Source: Phycisphaerae bacterium
GTDB taxonomy: Bacteria; Planctomycetota; Phycisphaerae; UBA1845
Assembly (NCBI GenBank): GCA_029260165.1
Contig: JAJDDT010000042.1
Coordinates: forward strand, 1-64,000
Direction: 5' to 3'
DNA length: 64,000 nucleotides
Below the pieces are notes generated by a model that made no database searches, was not told where the DNA came from, and was given only the letters and a program-made list of their open reading frames with translations. Positions within the stretch are counted from its first letter, which is position 1; each line of letters starts with the position of its first letter. A program made the position numbers and the translations under genes. Below are positions 25,730-36,700 of the stretch, in pieces.

Positions 25730-27724
25730 GTGAATCGTCCACTGGCCAGTCGAGCGGAGTTGCTGATTGGCGCGTTGGTCGTTGGTTTGTGCGCTGTGGG
25801 GTCAAACGCGCAGGGGCCGGCGGGCCGGAACCTGGGATCCGAGTCGACGCTGGCTCGCTTCGTTTCCCCTGATGCTGGTTTTTTCGTTGAATTTGATCGG
25901 TTGGCTGTCGGTGGTTCATCGGGCAAGGCTCTGCAGGCGTTTCGGTTGTATGAATTGCTGGTTGGTGAGCAGGCGCGGGGTGACGCCGATGATGGCGATG
26001 TTCGTCAGTCGCTGCTGCGCAGTCTGGGTGTACCTGCCGGCGGTGATGCCCGCGATTTGTTTCGCCATCGCATTGCGGTGGCAGCCCCATCGTGGGAACG
26101 ACTTTCGGATGGCGTGATGATCATCGCGATGGAAGGCGACACCAATCTGATCAACAATGTGTTCGAGCCGATCAGTCCTGGTTCCATAGACGGTGATGAC
26201 AACGTGACGGTCTATACGTCCAAGACCTTTTTGGCGGTTGCAACGGACGGCAAGGTTTTGGTGGTTGGTCGTCGGCGACATCGTCAGGGTCTTTACCGGC
26301 ACGCGGTTCGTCTGATGCAGGGCAAGAGCACCGAATCGCTGGCAACGCGCTCCGCATTCAGGGAGACGGTTCAGGAGTTGCCAAGGGGGCGGGACGGTAC
26401 GGTCTTCGTGGACTTCCTCGTAAACAAGGGATTTTCCACTGTGTTTCCTGCCGCGGCGGATTATGGCAGTGCGGGTATCTACTTTTCCGATGATCGTGTC
26501 GATGTTGCATTCCGGGCGCATCGCAGGAAGGTGGAGAATAACAAATCATCGTCCATTTCGTTTGCACGGGTAGCTGACCTGCCTCAAACGACATTGGCGG
26601 TCTGGACGGCGGAGATTGATCCGGTCGAGATTGTGCGCAAGGCGCTGGGTGTTGATTCGCCTGGTGATGGTGGTCGCTACCTTGAGGGGATGGCTGAGAT
26701 TTTCGATGTCGATGCCGTGACCGAGCGCGTTCTCGGAAAACTAGGTTCGCAGGCGGTCATTGCGTGGGACCAGAATCTCGGGGAGGGGCCCGATGTTCCA
26801 CAGATTGCCATTATGTTTGACGCGCCCGATGCGTCCGCCTGTGTTGCGTTGCTGGCCAACACGGTGCAGGTCGTTGTCGATTGGTTCGATTTGAAGCATC
26901 GTCAGGAGGGTGGTCCGCGTTTTCAACTGCAATCGAGCGAGTATCTCGGCGTTCGCGTTCACGAGCTGACGATACCGGGCGTGGCTGGCCCGTTGGCGGG
27001 ACATGGAGACGACACGTTCAAACCTGCGTTTGCGGCTGTTGGTCGGACCTTTGTGCTGGCTGTTGGAGCCGACCATATTCGCAATATCCTCGATGCCAGG
27101 CTGGGACTGGCTCCACAGATTGGCGAGCTTGACGCACTCAGGTCGCGAAAAACGAATCCACCGACGGCGTCCAGTCGGGCGGTCGCGCAACCCGCGATGA
27201 TTGCGCGGACGCTGGGAAACTGGTTGGCGGATGGTGACAGTGTGCTGTCGCGGTGGTTGGCCAATGGTCGATCGCGTGGGAACGGGGATGGCGAGCGATT
27301 CAGGCTCGGTATTGGTGTGGCTGACGGAAAATCGCCCGGCGCGGTGAGGGTTGTGCGGGTTGATGGTCAGGGACGTGCGAGCGGGAGATTACGCCCAGGC
27401 GATGAAATCCTGGGGTTGAACGACCATTTTCTTCCGCTGGAGGATTCCCGGGGCGCGTTGCGGCGTCTGATGACCGACGCTCGACGCGTCAACCGATGGA
27501 CGTTTCGCGTCAGGCGTGGTCCGAGGTTGATCGATGTCGTCGTGCCGACAGGCTCGCCGATTCCGGTGACGCAGTCTTTTGGGGACCCGGTCGGTGCGCT
27601 TCGGCAGCTTCAGTCGATGCTCGCACGCGTCGATTTTGTCGGTATTCATCTCGTCGAAGCATCTCCAACGCAGCTTCAGGCTCATGTGTCGGTCCGGTTC
27701 GCCGACATCCCTGAAACCAGGTAA
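25730..27724 (+). CDS. Exported PDZ-domain protein of unknown function
   Basis: This 664-residue protein starts at GTG 25730, with CAGGG 7 bases upstream. The signal (LLIGALVVGLCAVGSNAQG) lies at about residues 9-27. The body to about residue 520 has no recognised domain; it contains FVSPDAGFFVEFDRL near its start, the look of DUF3352-type proteins. A PDZ-like domain follows (GAVRVVRVDGQGRASGRLRPGDEILGLNDHFL) at about 530-600. There is no protease catalytic signature. It comes 58 bases after the anti-sigma gene and is probably in the same unit, so it may be part of, or controlled by, that envelope-signalling system. Confidence 0.65.
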   Translation: MNRPLASRAELLIGALVVGLCAVGSNAQGPAGRNLGSESTLARFVSPDAGFFVEFDRLAVGGSSGKALQAFRLYELLVGEQARGDADDGDVRQSLLRSLGVPAGGDARDLFRHRIAVAAPSWERLSDGVMIIAMEGDTNLINNVFEPISPGSIDGDDNVTVYTSKTFLAVATDGKVLVVGRRRHRQGLYRHAVRLMQGKSTESLATRSAFRETVQELPRGRDGTVFVDFLVNKGFSTVFPAAADYGSAGIYFSDDRVDVAFRAHRRKVENNKSSSISFARVADLPQTTLAVWTAEIDPVEIVRKALGVDSPGDGGRYLEGMAEIFDVDAVTERVLGKLGSQAVIAWDQNLGEGPDVPQIAIMFDAPDASACVALLANTVQVVVDWFDLKHRQEGGPRFQLQSSEYLGVRVHELTIPGVAGPLAGHGDDTFKPAFAAVGRTFVLAVGADHIRNILDARLGLAPQIGELDALRSRKTNPPTASSRAVAQPAMIARTLGNWLADGDSVLSRWLANGRSRGNGDGERFRLGIGVADGKSPGAVRVVRVDGQGRASGRLRPGDEILGLNDHFLPLEDSRGALRRLMTDARRVNRWTFRVRRGPRLIDVVVPTGSPIPVTQSFGDPVGALRQLQSMLARVDFVGIHLVEASPTQLQAHVSVRFADIPETR

Positions 27725-27863
27725 TCCCCGGCCCCATTCACGAGACCGGTTTCCCCAACTTGCAACGGGCGGCGGCGTTGGTAACAATGCCGTCGCGACC
27801 CTCGATCGACCGGCGTGCCGGGGGAAATCAGGAGAAAATCACCATTCACCGACGAGAGACATC

Positions 27864-29030
27864 ATGACGAATTGGCGAGCGGAAAGGCTTGGGCAACTGC
27901 CTCCATATCTGTTTGTGGAAATTGACCGAAAGAAGAAGGAGGCGATCGCGGCTGGGAAGGATGTGATCAACCTCGGGATCGGCGATCCGGATTCACCCAC
28001 GCCTGAATTTATTGTGGAGCGGATGTCCAGGGAAATACACGACCCTGCCAACCATTCGTACCCGAACGGGGCGGGTCATCCGGACTTTCTCGATGCCTGC
28101 GTCGGTTTCTTCGATCGTCGATTCGGGGTGACGCCTGACCGCACGTCGGAGGTAACAGCCGTCATCGGTTCGAAGGAGGCGATTGGGCATCTTCCGTTGG
28201 CGGTGGTGAACCCCGGTGAGACCGTTTTGGTGCCTGATCCGGGCTATCCGGTCTACACATCCGCCACGATTTTCGCCGGCGCGATTCCGCATTTGATGCC
28301 GCTTCGTGCGGGCAATGGTTGGCTTCCCGATCTGGACGCGATCCCCGCGGAGGTGGCTGCCAAAGCAAGGCTGATGTTTCTCAACTACCCGAACAACCCG
28401 ACCGGTGCCGTTGCAGACGTTGCGTTTTTCGAGAAGGCTGTCGCATTCGCCAGGAAGCACAATATTCTCATCGCACACGACGCTGCCTACAGCGAGGTCT
28501 TTTTTGAAGTCAGACCGCCGAGCATTCTACAGGTAGACGGAGCCGCCGACGTCGCCGTCGAATTTCATTCGTTGTCAAAATCGTTCAACATGACGGGTTG
28601 GCGAATCGGGTTTGCGGTCGGCAATGCCTCCGTAATTGCCGCCCTGAAATCCGTCAAGGACAACGTCGACTCCGGTCAGTTCAATGCCATTCAGCGCACC
28701 GCCGCCGACGCCCTCAACCATTTCGACCACGTCAGCGTTCGCGCGATGATCGATCTTTACCGTGAACGCCGCGACATCGTGACGGCTGCGTTGACCGAGT
28801 GCGCGGTGACGGTCGAAAAACCGGGGGCGAGTTTCTATGTGTGGGCGAAGTGCCCGATTGGCTACACGTCGATGGATTTCATCTCGATGGTCCTGGATGA
28901 GGTTGGGGTCGTCCTGATCCCTGGAAACGGGTTCGGAAATTGTGGCGAGGGGTATTTCCGCATCGCGCTGACCGTCGACGCCGATCGCATGCGTGAAGCG
29001 ATGGCACGCATCAAGACGGTCTCGTGGTGA
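27864..29030 (+). CDS. dapL: Class I/II aminotransferase, probable LL-diaminopimelate aminotransferase
   Basis: This 388-residue PLP enzyme begins RLGQLPPYLFVEIDRKKKEA and continues INLGIGDPDSPTP, the pattern of DapL, which makes LL-diaminopimelate from tetrahydrodipicolinate in one step for lysine and peptidoglycan. Other family blocks are YPNGAGHPDFLDA, GSKEAIGHLPLA, LNYPNNPTGA, HDAAYSE and the PLP-lysine motif SLSKSFNMTGWRIGF. DapL is usual in planctomycetes and relatives, which often lack the DapC/D/E route. Its last 7 bases overlap folK. Confidence 0.85.
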   Translation: MTNWRAERLGQLPPYLFVEIDRKKKEAIAAGKDVINLGIGDPDSPTPEFIVERMSREIHDPANHSYPNGAGHPDFLDACVGFFDRRFGVTPDRTSEVTAVIGSKEAIGHLPLAVVNPGETVLVPDPGYPVYTSATIFAGAIPHLMPLRAGNGWLPDLDAIPAEVAAKARLMFLNYPNNPTGAVADVAFFEKAVAFARKHNILIAHDAAYSEVFFEVRPPSILQVDGAADVAVEFHSLSKSFNMTGWRIGFAVGNASVIAALKSVKDNVDSGQFNAIQRTAADALNHFDHVSVRAMIDLYRERRDIVTAALTECAVTVEKPGASFYVWAKCPIGYTSMDFISMVLDEVGVVLIPGNGFGNCGEGYFRIALTVDADRMREAMARIKTVSW

Positions 29031-29560
29031 CCGCGGATTCGCCTGCCTACATCGCGCTTGGGTCCAATCTGGGTGACCGTGTCGACTACATGCGTCGCGC
29101 GCTGGATCGGGTGCAGGCACTGCCGCAAACGATGGTAGAGGCCGTTTCCGCGTTGTACGAAACCGAACCGGACGGCGGCCCCTCCGGACAGCCCTTTTTT
29201 TTCAATGCCGTTGCGCGAATACGGACGCAACTGTCGCCAACGCTTCTGATGCAGCACTTGCTTGAAATCGAAGCGTCGCTGGATCGCGTGCGGGTCGTCA
29301 AAGATGGTCCGCGAACGATTGATCTGGACCTGCTTCTCGTCGGTGATCGGGTGCACAACGACGAATTTCTCACACTACCACACCCACGAATGCATGCGAG
29401 GTCGTTTGGGCTGGTGCCGATTTGCGATTTGGGGCGGGACGTTGTTCACCCCGTGCTGCAAAAATCGATGGTGACGTTGCTTGATGAATTGGGCACGGCG
29501 AGCGACGTGAGACGTATCGATGCCCCGACATGGTGGTCGACATCGAAGGACAAATCTTAA
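29024..29560 (+). CDS. folK: 2-amino-4-hydroxy-6-hydroxymethyldihydropteridine pyrophosphokinase (HPPK)
   Basis: This 178-residue enzyme transfers pyrophosphate from ATP to hydroxymethyl-dihydropterin in folate synthesis. It has AYIALGSNLGDRVDYMRRAL at the start, ALYETEPDGG, PFFFNAVARI, LLEIEASLDRVR, GPRTIDLDLLL (metal-binding D-x-D) and LPHPRMHARSFGL. GTG at 29024 or 29027 starts it within the end of dapL. It converges with the tandem glycosyltransferase gene: the two stop codons overlap (TTAA at 29557-29560). Confidence 0.95.
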   Translation: MVTADSPAYIALGSNLGDRVDYMRRALDRVQALPQTMVEAVSALYETEPDGGPSGQPFFFNAVARIRTQLSPTLLMQHLLEIEASLDRVRVVKDGPRTIDLDLLLVGDRVHNDEFLTLPHPRMHARSFGLVPICDLGRDVVHPVLQKSMVTLLDELGTASDVRRIDAPTWWSTSKDKS

Positions 29561-30972
29561 ACCGCAGCTACCACGCCGGATTCCTCGCGCATTTTTCGTT
29601 TCAGCGCAACCTTCAACCGCAGCAATCCGAAGAGACCCACCTCCGCCACACGCTCGATCGTCAACGGAACCTGCACAGGCCTCCTGCCGAGATGCTTGCT
29701 AATCAGGCCACACCAGCGCAATACAAACTGTTCGTCCGCATTGGCGGAATGCGTCAACCCATCCAGCGCATCATCAACCAGGGCAAACGTTTCGCGTTTC
29801 ATCAACGCGCAGGCGGGGTCGATCGCCGAAACGTCGAAGGGGCTGTCAATCGCGGGCAGATTGATGTTTTGCGGGGAGATCAACTGCCCTGTTTCGGGTG
29901 ATCGGGACCAAAACGACCAGCGAATCTGCCCGTCGTGAAACCGTCGCGACAATCCTGATACGACAGGCGCGTCGACGGACGCGAGCAACCCCAGCGTGGA
30001 CTCATGAGGGACCACGTCGCTACCCAACACAAGCACATTCTCGTATCTCTGTTCGGACATCGCCACCAATGGTGCCAACTCCATCATCGCACTGCGCACG
30101 CTGTCGGCGAAAACGTATTCAATGCGTATCCGATGGTGATAGTTATTTTCCCACGCGTTGAGCACGTCGATCAGCCGGACATCCACCCACCCTGTCGGCG
30201 GTACGCAGACAGCCACAATCACCCCCGTCAATTCCCGAGGTGTCTGTCGCGCAGGCCACGGCGAAAACGGCGGCTGCTCGGAAAACAACAAATCCAGATG
30301 CGTCAAATCCAACCGCTTGTAATGGTCGCATGTGACGGATGGATCGACCAGAATGTCGAAACCAGCCAACCGCACCTTACGCATGAAATTGATATCCTCG
30401 CCCACAAACTCATCGTTGGACAGGTTTTCAAACACGCACCACGGGGGCGTTAATTTCTCAACGACATCCCGCCGAATCAGGCACAATCCCAATCCCGTTG
30501 CATCACACACGAACGGCTCATCGGGCATGTCATCTGGGTCCATGTACCGATACCCTACCCCCGCCTGATCGGGCTGAACCCGTTGGCCTCGCAATTTCGG
30601 ATCGTCGAACACCATGATGTTCGTGCCGACGGTCACGCCCGCCTGCGGACCGTTGGGACCGTAGCGACGATGCAGAATCGGCACCGGTGCACAGGCTATC
30701 GGCACGTCATGGGCCAGCAACCGGTCGATCGCATCATCAGAAACAACCACGTCCGTATCAACGAACAACAAATGCGTCCAGGTCGGGTCATCGCGAAATC
30801 GCGTCAGCAACCGATTGCGGCACCGATCGTGAGGCTGTGCGTTTTCCCACCAAAACGTCACCTCCGCTGCCGACCTGGTATTCGCCATCATTTCCCGAAC
30901 AGACGTCATCGCAGCCTGATGAACCTGACCGGTTGACGGCAACGCGACGACGACACGGGCGGGGTTTTCCAT
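29557..30972 (-). CDS. Tandem-domain GT-A glycosyltransferase-like protein
   Basis: This 471-residue protein is apparently built of two related halves. The first (residues 7-230) has RVVVALPSTGQVHQAA, then THLLFVDTDVVVSDDAIDRLL with a D-x-D metal site, and GEDINFMRKVRLAGFDILVDP. The second (about 245-430) repeats the plan: GVIVAVCVPPTGWVDV, YENVLVLGSDVVPHESTLGLLASVDAPVVSGL, and ADEQFVLRWC. The second D-x-D has become G-S-D, so only the first half may be catalytic. No signal or membrane helix. Start ATG 30972 with an AG-rich leader; role unknown. Confidence 0.65.
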   Translation of the reverse strand: MENPARVVVALPSTGQVHQAAMTSVREMMANTRSAAEVTFWWENAQPHDRCRNRLLTRFRDDPTWTHLLFVDTDVVVSDDAIDRLLAHDVPIACAPVPILHRRYGPNGPQAGVTVGTNIMVFDDPKLRGQRVQPDQAGVGYRYMDPDDMPDEPFVCDATGLGLCLIRRDVVEKLTPPWCVFENLSNDEFVGEDINFMRKVRLAGFDILVDPSVTCDHYKRLDLTHLDLLFSEQPPFSPWPARQTPRELTGVIVAVCVPPTGWVDVRLIDVLNAWENNYHHRIRIEYVFADSVRSAMMELAPLVAMSEQRYENVLVLGSDVVPHESTLGLLASVDAPVVSGLSRRFHDGQIRWSFWSRSPETGQLISPQNINLPAIDSPFDVSAIDPACALMKRETFALVDDALDGLTHSANADEQFVLRWCGLISKHLGRRPVQVPLTIERVAEVGLFGLLRLKVALKRKMREESGVVAAV

Positions 30973-31155
30973 GATCAATTCTTTCTCGCTGATTCAGGTC
31001 GGTGCCCAATGGCAAAACGCACCATGGCTTATCGGTTGCATTCGTCGCCTGTCTCTTGTTTTTTGACAGATATCCTTGTAATCAGGCGTATACCAGACGT
31101 CGCCGCCACCATGACGGTGTTGCGTCGAAAATGTGCTTGAAAGAGGATCGTTCCG

Positions 31156-33714
31156 GTGCGTACCAAAGCCAATCCCGCGGTAATTCTGGGTGGATGCGTT
31201 CTGCTCGCTGCAGCGGGCTGCGATAAGGCTGAAAAAAGACGTGTTGCAAAGAACCGCGGCGCATCCGCCGGGACGGTTTTTGTGGATGTCACCGAATCAG
31301 TCGGCATCACCCACAAACACCACCAACCCGTCCTCGACCACAAACTCGACAACATCATGTCCTGGGTTGCGAGTGTCGGGGCAGCCGCTGCGGCTGGTGA
31401 TTTCGACAACGATGGCTGGCTGGACCTGTACGTTACCAATTCCCGGAAAGGAAAACCCAACTATCTCTACCGCAACCGCGGCGACGGCACGTTCGAAGAT
31501 GTGGCTGGTAGCGCTGGTGTCGCGAACCTCAACGACGACACCGGCACGAGCATGGACTGCGTCTGGGGTGATTTCGACAACGACGGCTGGCAGGATCTTT
31601 ACGTCGTCAAATGGGGCAACGACGTCCTGTTCCGCAATCGCGGTGACGGCACGTTTGAAGACGTGACCGTCAAACACATCTCCCGACGCGATGGCCAACC
31701 CGGAACCGACTGGGCCAACGGAAACGCGGCCTTGTTTTTCGATTTCGATCGCGACGGCAGGCTCGACATCTACGTCGGAAACTATTTCGACGAGGTCGAT
31801 CTCTGGAACCTCAAATCCACGCGCATCATGCACGATGATTTTGAAAGGGCGCGCAACGGCGGTCGCAACTACCTCTACCATCAGCAATCCGACGGGACGT
31901 TCAAACAGATCGCCCAGTCTCTGGGCGTTGACGATCCCGGATGGACCCTGGCCGTCGGGTCGGTGGACCTCAACAACGACGGTTGGCCCGATTTGTACTC
32001 CGCCGACGATTTCGGTCCCGACCAGTTGTTCCTCGGTGACGGAGAGGGCGGATTCAAAAACGTCAGCGACTCCGCCATCGGTTTTGACACGAAAAAAGGA
32101 ATGAACATCGATTTCGGAGATTTCAACAACGATGGCTGGCTCGATGCCTACGTCGCCAACATCACGACGGCGGAGTATCTGCAGGAAGGCAACATGCTCT
32201 GGCACAACAACGGCCTCGACGCGGAAGGCCAATTCACCATGACCGACATTGCCCACGAGACCGGAACCCACGACGGTGGCTGGGGCTGGGGCGCGAAATT
32301 CTTCGACCACGACAACGACGGCGATCTCGACCTGCTGGCTGTCAACGGATTCATCAGCAGGGGCGAAGGCGATTACTGGTTCGACCTCGCATCCTGGACC
32401 GTTCTCGGAGAGGACGCAGCCGAGGCCGGCAATTGGCCCGACATCGGCAATCGTTCCTTCTCGGGATACGAGCCATTCCGTTTCTGGCAGAACGACGGTT
32501 TTGATTCCTTCTCGCAACGGGCGCGCGCCGTCGGTCTCGACAGCGACCGCGACGGCAGGGGACTGGTCATTTTCGATTACGACAACGACGGCGATCTCGA
32601 TATCTTCGTCGCCAATCAGGACCAGAAACCACAACTCTTTCGCAACGACCATTCCGCCGTTGGTCACTGGCTGGCCATCACGCTCGAAACCGATTCGTCA
32701 ACCAGCGTGACCAGTGACGCCATCGCAACGCGCGTGACCCTCGTCACTGACCGAGGCCAACAAATCCGCGAACGCGAGGGAGGCAACGGATACGCAGGCC
32801 AATCCGATCCGCGACTCCACTTCGGTCTCGCCGATTCCGAAATCGTTAGTCTTGTCGAAATTCGCTGGCCCGACGGCGGCAGACAATACCTCGAAAATAT
32901 TCCGGTCAACCAGTTTGTCACCATTCGGCGGGATCCGTCGCAATACGTCGACACCACGCTCATCAACATCGCCGCCCCCAGGAGACGTGACCGTGAATCC
33001 GAAACCCGGGACGACATCCTCGATATCGACGAATCGCAAATCGAATCAATTCTCTCGCAAGCGGAACAATCCCTGCGCGAAAACCCCGTCAGTCACTCCC
33101 GCGCCGGCACCTACCGCACTCAATGCGTCCGTTTCAATCAGCACGACCGCGCCATCAGTTTTCTGAAATCACTCGCGGAGGAACAACCCGACGACCCCAG
33201 GGTTCACATCGAACTATCATGCGCCTACGTCGACAAAATCCCCGCATGTGGTGGGTTGGCCGCCGTCGTCAGCAAGGGCACCTACGCCCGAAAATCGCTC
33301 GATGTCCTCAACGCACTCGTCAAAAACGTCGGCGGATCATGGGCGGTCTACTACGCGCGCGGCATGAATCATCTTCATTGGCCCAAGATGCTCCGCCACT
33401 CCGGTGCAGCCGCCGCCGACTTCGAACGCTGCCTCAAACTGCAAAACGAAGATGAAACCGTGGTCACGAAAACCCACCACGAACGCATTTACGTCCTGCT
33501 CGGCGATGCGTACGCAAAAAACGACGAATACAAAAAGGCGAGAAAAGCCTGGCAAGATGGCTTGAAAAAATACCCCAACTCCCCCGACCTCAGGGAACGG
33601 TTGGCTGTCGAGGGCGACAAAACTCTCAAGAAATACATCGCCAACGTCCGGTCACTCGAACAACCCATTGATACCGACCTCGCCTTTCTCGAAAACGACG
33701 GCGAGGTTCATTGA
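31156..33714 (+). CDS. CRTAC1-type lipoprotein: FG-GAP/UnbV domains with C-terminal TPRs
   Basis: This 852-residue protein has a lipoprotein signal (VILGGCVLLAAAGC; lipid Cys near 22). From about residue 45 to 500 come FG-GAP/VCBS propeller units with calcium loops of the form GDFDNDGWLDLYV, RNRGDGTFEDV and DHDNDGDLDLLAVNG. An ASPIC/UnbV domain follows near 550-595 (LHFGLADSEIVSLVEIRWPDG), and about 200 residues of TPR-like helices end the chain. GTG start at 31156 with GAGG 9 bases upstream. Such proteins are exported and common in planctomycetes and acidobacteria; molecular function unsettled. Confidence 0.8.
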   Translation: MRTKANPAVILGGCVLLAAAGCDKAEKRRVAKNRGASAGTVFVDVTESVGITHKHHQPVLDHKLDNIMSWVASVGAAAAAGDFDNDGWLDLYVTNSRKGKPNYLYRNRGDGTFEDVAGSAGVANLNDDTGTSMDCVWGDFDNDGWQDLYVVKWGNDVLFRNRGDGTFEDVTVKHISRRDGQPGTDWANGNAALFFDFDRDGRLDIYVGNYFDEVDLWNLKSTRIMHDDFERARNGGRNYLYHQQSDGTFKQIAQSLGVDDPGWTLAVGSVDLNNDGWPDLYSADDFGPDQLFLGDGEGGFKNVSDSAIGFDTKKGMNIDFGDFNNDGWLDAYVANITTAEYLQEGNMLWHNNGLDAEGQFTMTDIAHETGTHDGGWGWGAKFFDHDNDGDLDLLAVNGFISRGEGDYWFDLASWTVLGEDAAEAGNWPDIGNRSFSGYEPFRFWQNDGFDSFSQRARAVGLDSDRDGRGLVIFDYDNDGDLDIFVANQDQKPQLFRNDHSAVGHWLAITLETDSSTSVTSDAIATRVTLVTDRGQQIREREGGNGYAGQSDPRLHFGLADSEIVSLVEIRWPDGGRQYLENIPVNQFVTIRRDPSQYVDTTLINIAAPRRRDRESETRDDILDIDESQIESILSQAEQSLRENPVSHSRAGTYRTQCVRFNQHDRAISFLKSLAEEQPDDPRVHIELSCAYVDKIPACGGLAAVVSKGTYARKSLDVLNALVKNVGGSWAVYYARGMNHLHWPKMLRHSGAAAADFERCLKLQNEDETVVTKTHHERIYVLLGDAYAKNDEYKKARKAWQDGLKKYPNSPDLRERLAVEGDKTLKKYIANVRSLEQPIDTDLAFLENDGEVH

Positions 33715-33732
33715 CGACGCGCGACCATCGCA

Positions 33733-36700
33733 TCACCGAACCGGATCAAACGCCCGTCGCGGAACCCAACGTGTGTTGTACCTGCGGTGCCAGGGCATGA
33801 CACTCCCGTCGTCATCCAGAATACCCACCGGCAGAGGCTCCACCGTATCGCCATCCACCACGTTGTGATCCGCGTCCTTTTCCCAGCCCACCGAATAGAA
33901 GAAAAACGACCGCGTCATCCCATCCCCCAACGGCGGAAACCCCGAAACCGGATACGCCAACGAGACCGCATCCCCACCGTTCAAAATTGCAATTCGCTCG
34001 TCGGCTCGATCGACCAACTCGAGCACGTCCCCAAACCGCGTGCAGAAGCCCTCAGGTGTTGTCCGCCATGCGGGCAGGTCCGATAATTCCTCGTAATCCG
34101 GCGTGATCGGATGACGCATTGCCCGCGACCCCATCTCCGGAAAACCCCGGAAATACATTTCCGCCCGCGACGGCGTCACCATCGTTATGGCTGATTCGTC
34201 CAGTTCTGCGCGCTCGCCCATCGCAATCCGATCCCAACGAATCTCAAACGTCGAGGTCAACCGCAACCGCCTCGTCCCAACCGGCAACCGCCCCACCAAA
34301 TCCACCAGAATCGTCTTCGTTTTACCCGCCGGCATCCCGACCACCACATCAACACGCTTCCAAACACCCTCTCCCACCTCCGCTTCCAACGTCGGCGGAA
34401 TCACCTCGATCGCGGGGTTCTGCTCGATCGCAATGTTCACACTCGCACTCCCATACCGAAGCCAACCCGTCATCACCAATACCAGGTCACGATCCACGTC
34501 CAGCGAACCGAAATCCATCACCAGTGACATCGGGTGGCACAACCCCCGAAACGGCGGCGGCAACACCTCCCCAGGCTCTGCAAACACGCCGTCCAGTTTC
34601 GCCACGTCCCCCGTTCGATCCAACCCGTCACTGCTCTCCACCGTTACCGGCGCCCGAAAATTCGCAACCGCCCACAGCTCAGACGTCGGAAACGGTGCCG
34701 GCATCAACTTGTCCGTCGGATGAATCTCCACGTCCCCGGCATGATCCACCGCCACCAGGGCAGCTTCATCCAAATACAACACCTCTCGATAGCACTCCGC
34801 CACTTCCAGCCTGTATTCACCATCGTCAGCCACCAATTCATCCGCCGTTCCGACAAACACCAACTCATCAGGATCAGAAGGCAGCACCTGCCCCCGCGCG
34901 ATCGACAACCCCAACGGCGAATTTCCCAAAATATCCGTCACAAACCGATACCGCTCCCCGTTCCACGCGAACAGAAACGGACACGACCCCACCTCCACCA
35001 ACCGCTCCACAAACTCCAGCGGATGATCCGTCACGCTCACCAGAAACTCGTTGTCCACCACGCCATTGGTCCACAACGCCTGAATCGTGTCGAACTGCTT
35101 ACTTCGCCCGACCCCGATCTCCACCGGCAACCCCGTCACAAATCGCGAAATCAGGAGCGGACCATCCCGAAGCTCGACATGATCCCCAATCCCCGTCGGA
35201 TTCGTCAGAATCGTCAGCAATCTCAGCTTCAACTGGCGATTCGCATTCCCCCCGTTATTGCGTAAAAAATGCAGACCATCCTCCCCGGAAACAACCAGCA
35301 CATCCGTATCACCATCGTTATCAAAATCCCCCGTCACCACCTCCCGCACCACAGGTCCCGACCAGATTGCTTCCGCCTCGCCCGCCTTCCAATCTCGCGA
35401 TCCCGTATTCCGCAGCGTCTTCACCACACCGGATTCGTCATACGTCAACAAGTCAAGCCAACCGTCGTTGTCATAATCAAACAACGACACGCCAATCACC
35501 CCCGCCATCGCAATCGTCACCCGCTCTCCACCACCATAAACAACCTGCAAACCCTCCCCGCCAACCAATACCGCATCCGTTCGCCCATCGTTGTCCAGAT
35601 CATTGACCTCGACTCGCCGCGCCGCAGGCCAGGGCCCGGGCGGACTCGGCATCACCCGAAACTGCCCCGCCCGCTGATTCATAAACACCAACGAACCACC
35701 CGCCCCCACCGCCACAACATCCAGCGCGACGTTCCCATCCATCTCCAGAAACGCCACATCCGATACAGGCCCCATCGCGGTGATACCCACATCCCCGGTC
35801 ACGTTCACAAACCCCAGCCTCCGCTCCTTCGCATCTTTCCCGGGCTCCACCGTCGTCTGAATCCGAACCACATAGCTGTTGTTTTCCCACAACTGCAACC
35901 CATCATCACCCGCCACCAGCAAGTCCAACACACAGTTGTGATCGTAATCAACCCACCGCGCCCGCCTGCCCCGAACCTCCCCAAGCCCCGAACTCTCAGT
36001 CCGCTCGACAAACACATCACCACTACGCTCCAATAGCGAAATCCCATCGTCATGCATCAGCAGGACATCATTGCGCGCCTCACGTCGGGGAGCGGTCTTC
36101 TTCGTCCCCTCCGGGATAAACACATAAAAATCCCCGACGGCACACGAGGTGAAATGCTGTTTATCCGCGTCATCAAAAACACGCGTCGAGACAAACGACC
36201 CGCCATCATTCATCGACACCAAATCCCCCGCCCCGACAGGCCTCGCCACAAACAGTACGGGCCTGCCCTCCGCATCCACCTCCAAAACAGCCGCCGTCGA
36301 TCCCGCCCGATCCGCCTCCGACGTAAATACCTCATCCGTCGCATCGGTCCACGTCACCGAAATCGCCGGCGTGTCAATCCCAACACCTTCAACGCCACCA
36401 CCGTCCGGCAAACCGGTCTCAGGCTGGGTATGCACGCAACGCTTGAAAATATCCGCAGGCTGCGTCCCAAACAGAGACTTCAGGTACTTGTGTCTCTCTG
36501 TAAATTTCTTCGCATCATCGCGATCCTTCCGCCGCCGGGCATCACTACCCAACGCATGCACGGCATTGATATGCAATGGCTCCAGACGGATGGTTGCCTG
36601 CAACTGCTCACGCTTCTTCTCATGTTGCCCCGTTGTGTCATACGCTCTCGCGAGCTGATAGCGCAAAGCTGCCGTGTCCGGATCAAGCTCGACCGCCCGC

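Noticed and set aside
34119-35606. A 495-codon open frame on the plus strand within the second CRTAC1 gene
   Set aside because: Its translation is a Pro/Ser/Thr-rich antisense product of a G-rich coding strand; the minus-strand frame has clear TPR and FG-GAP domains.
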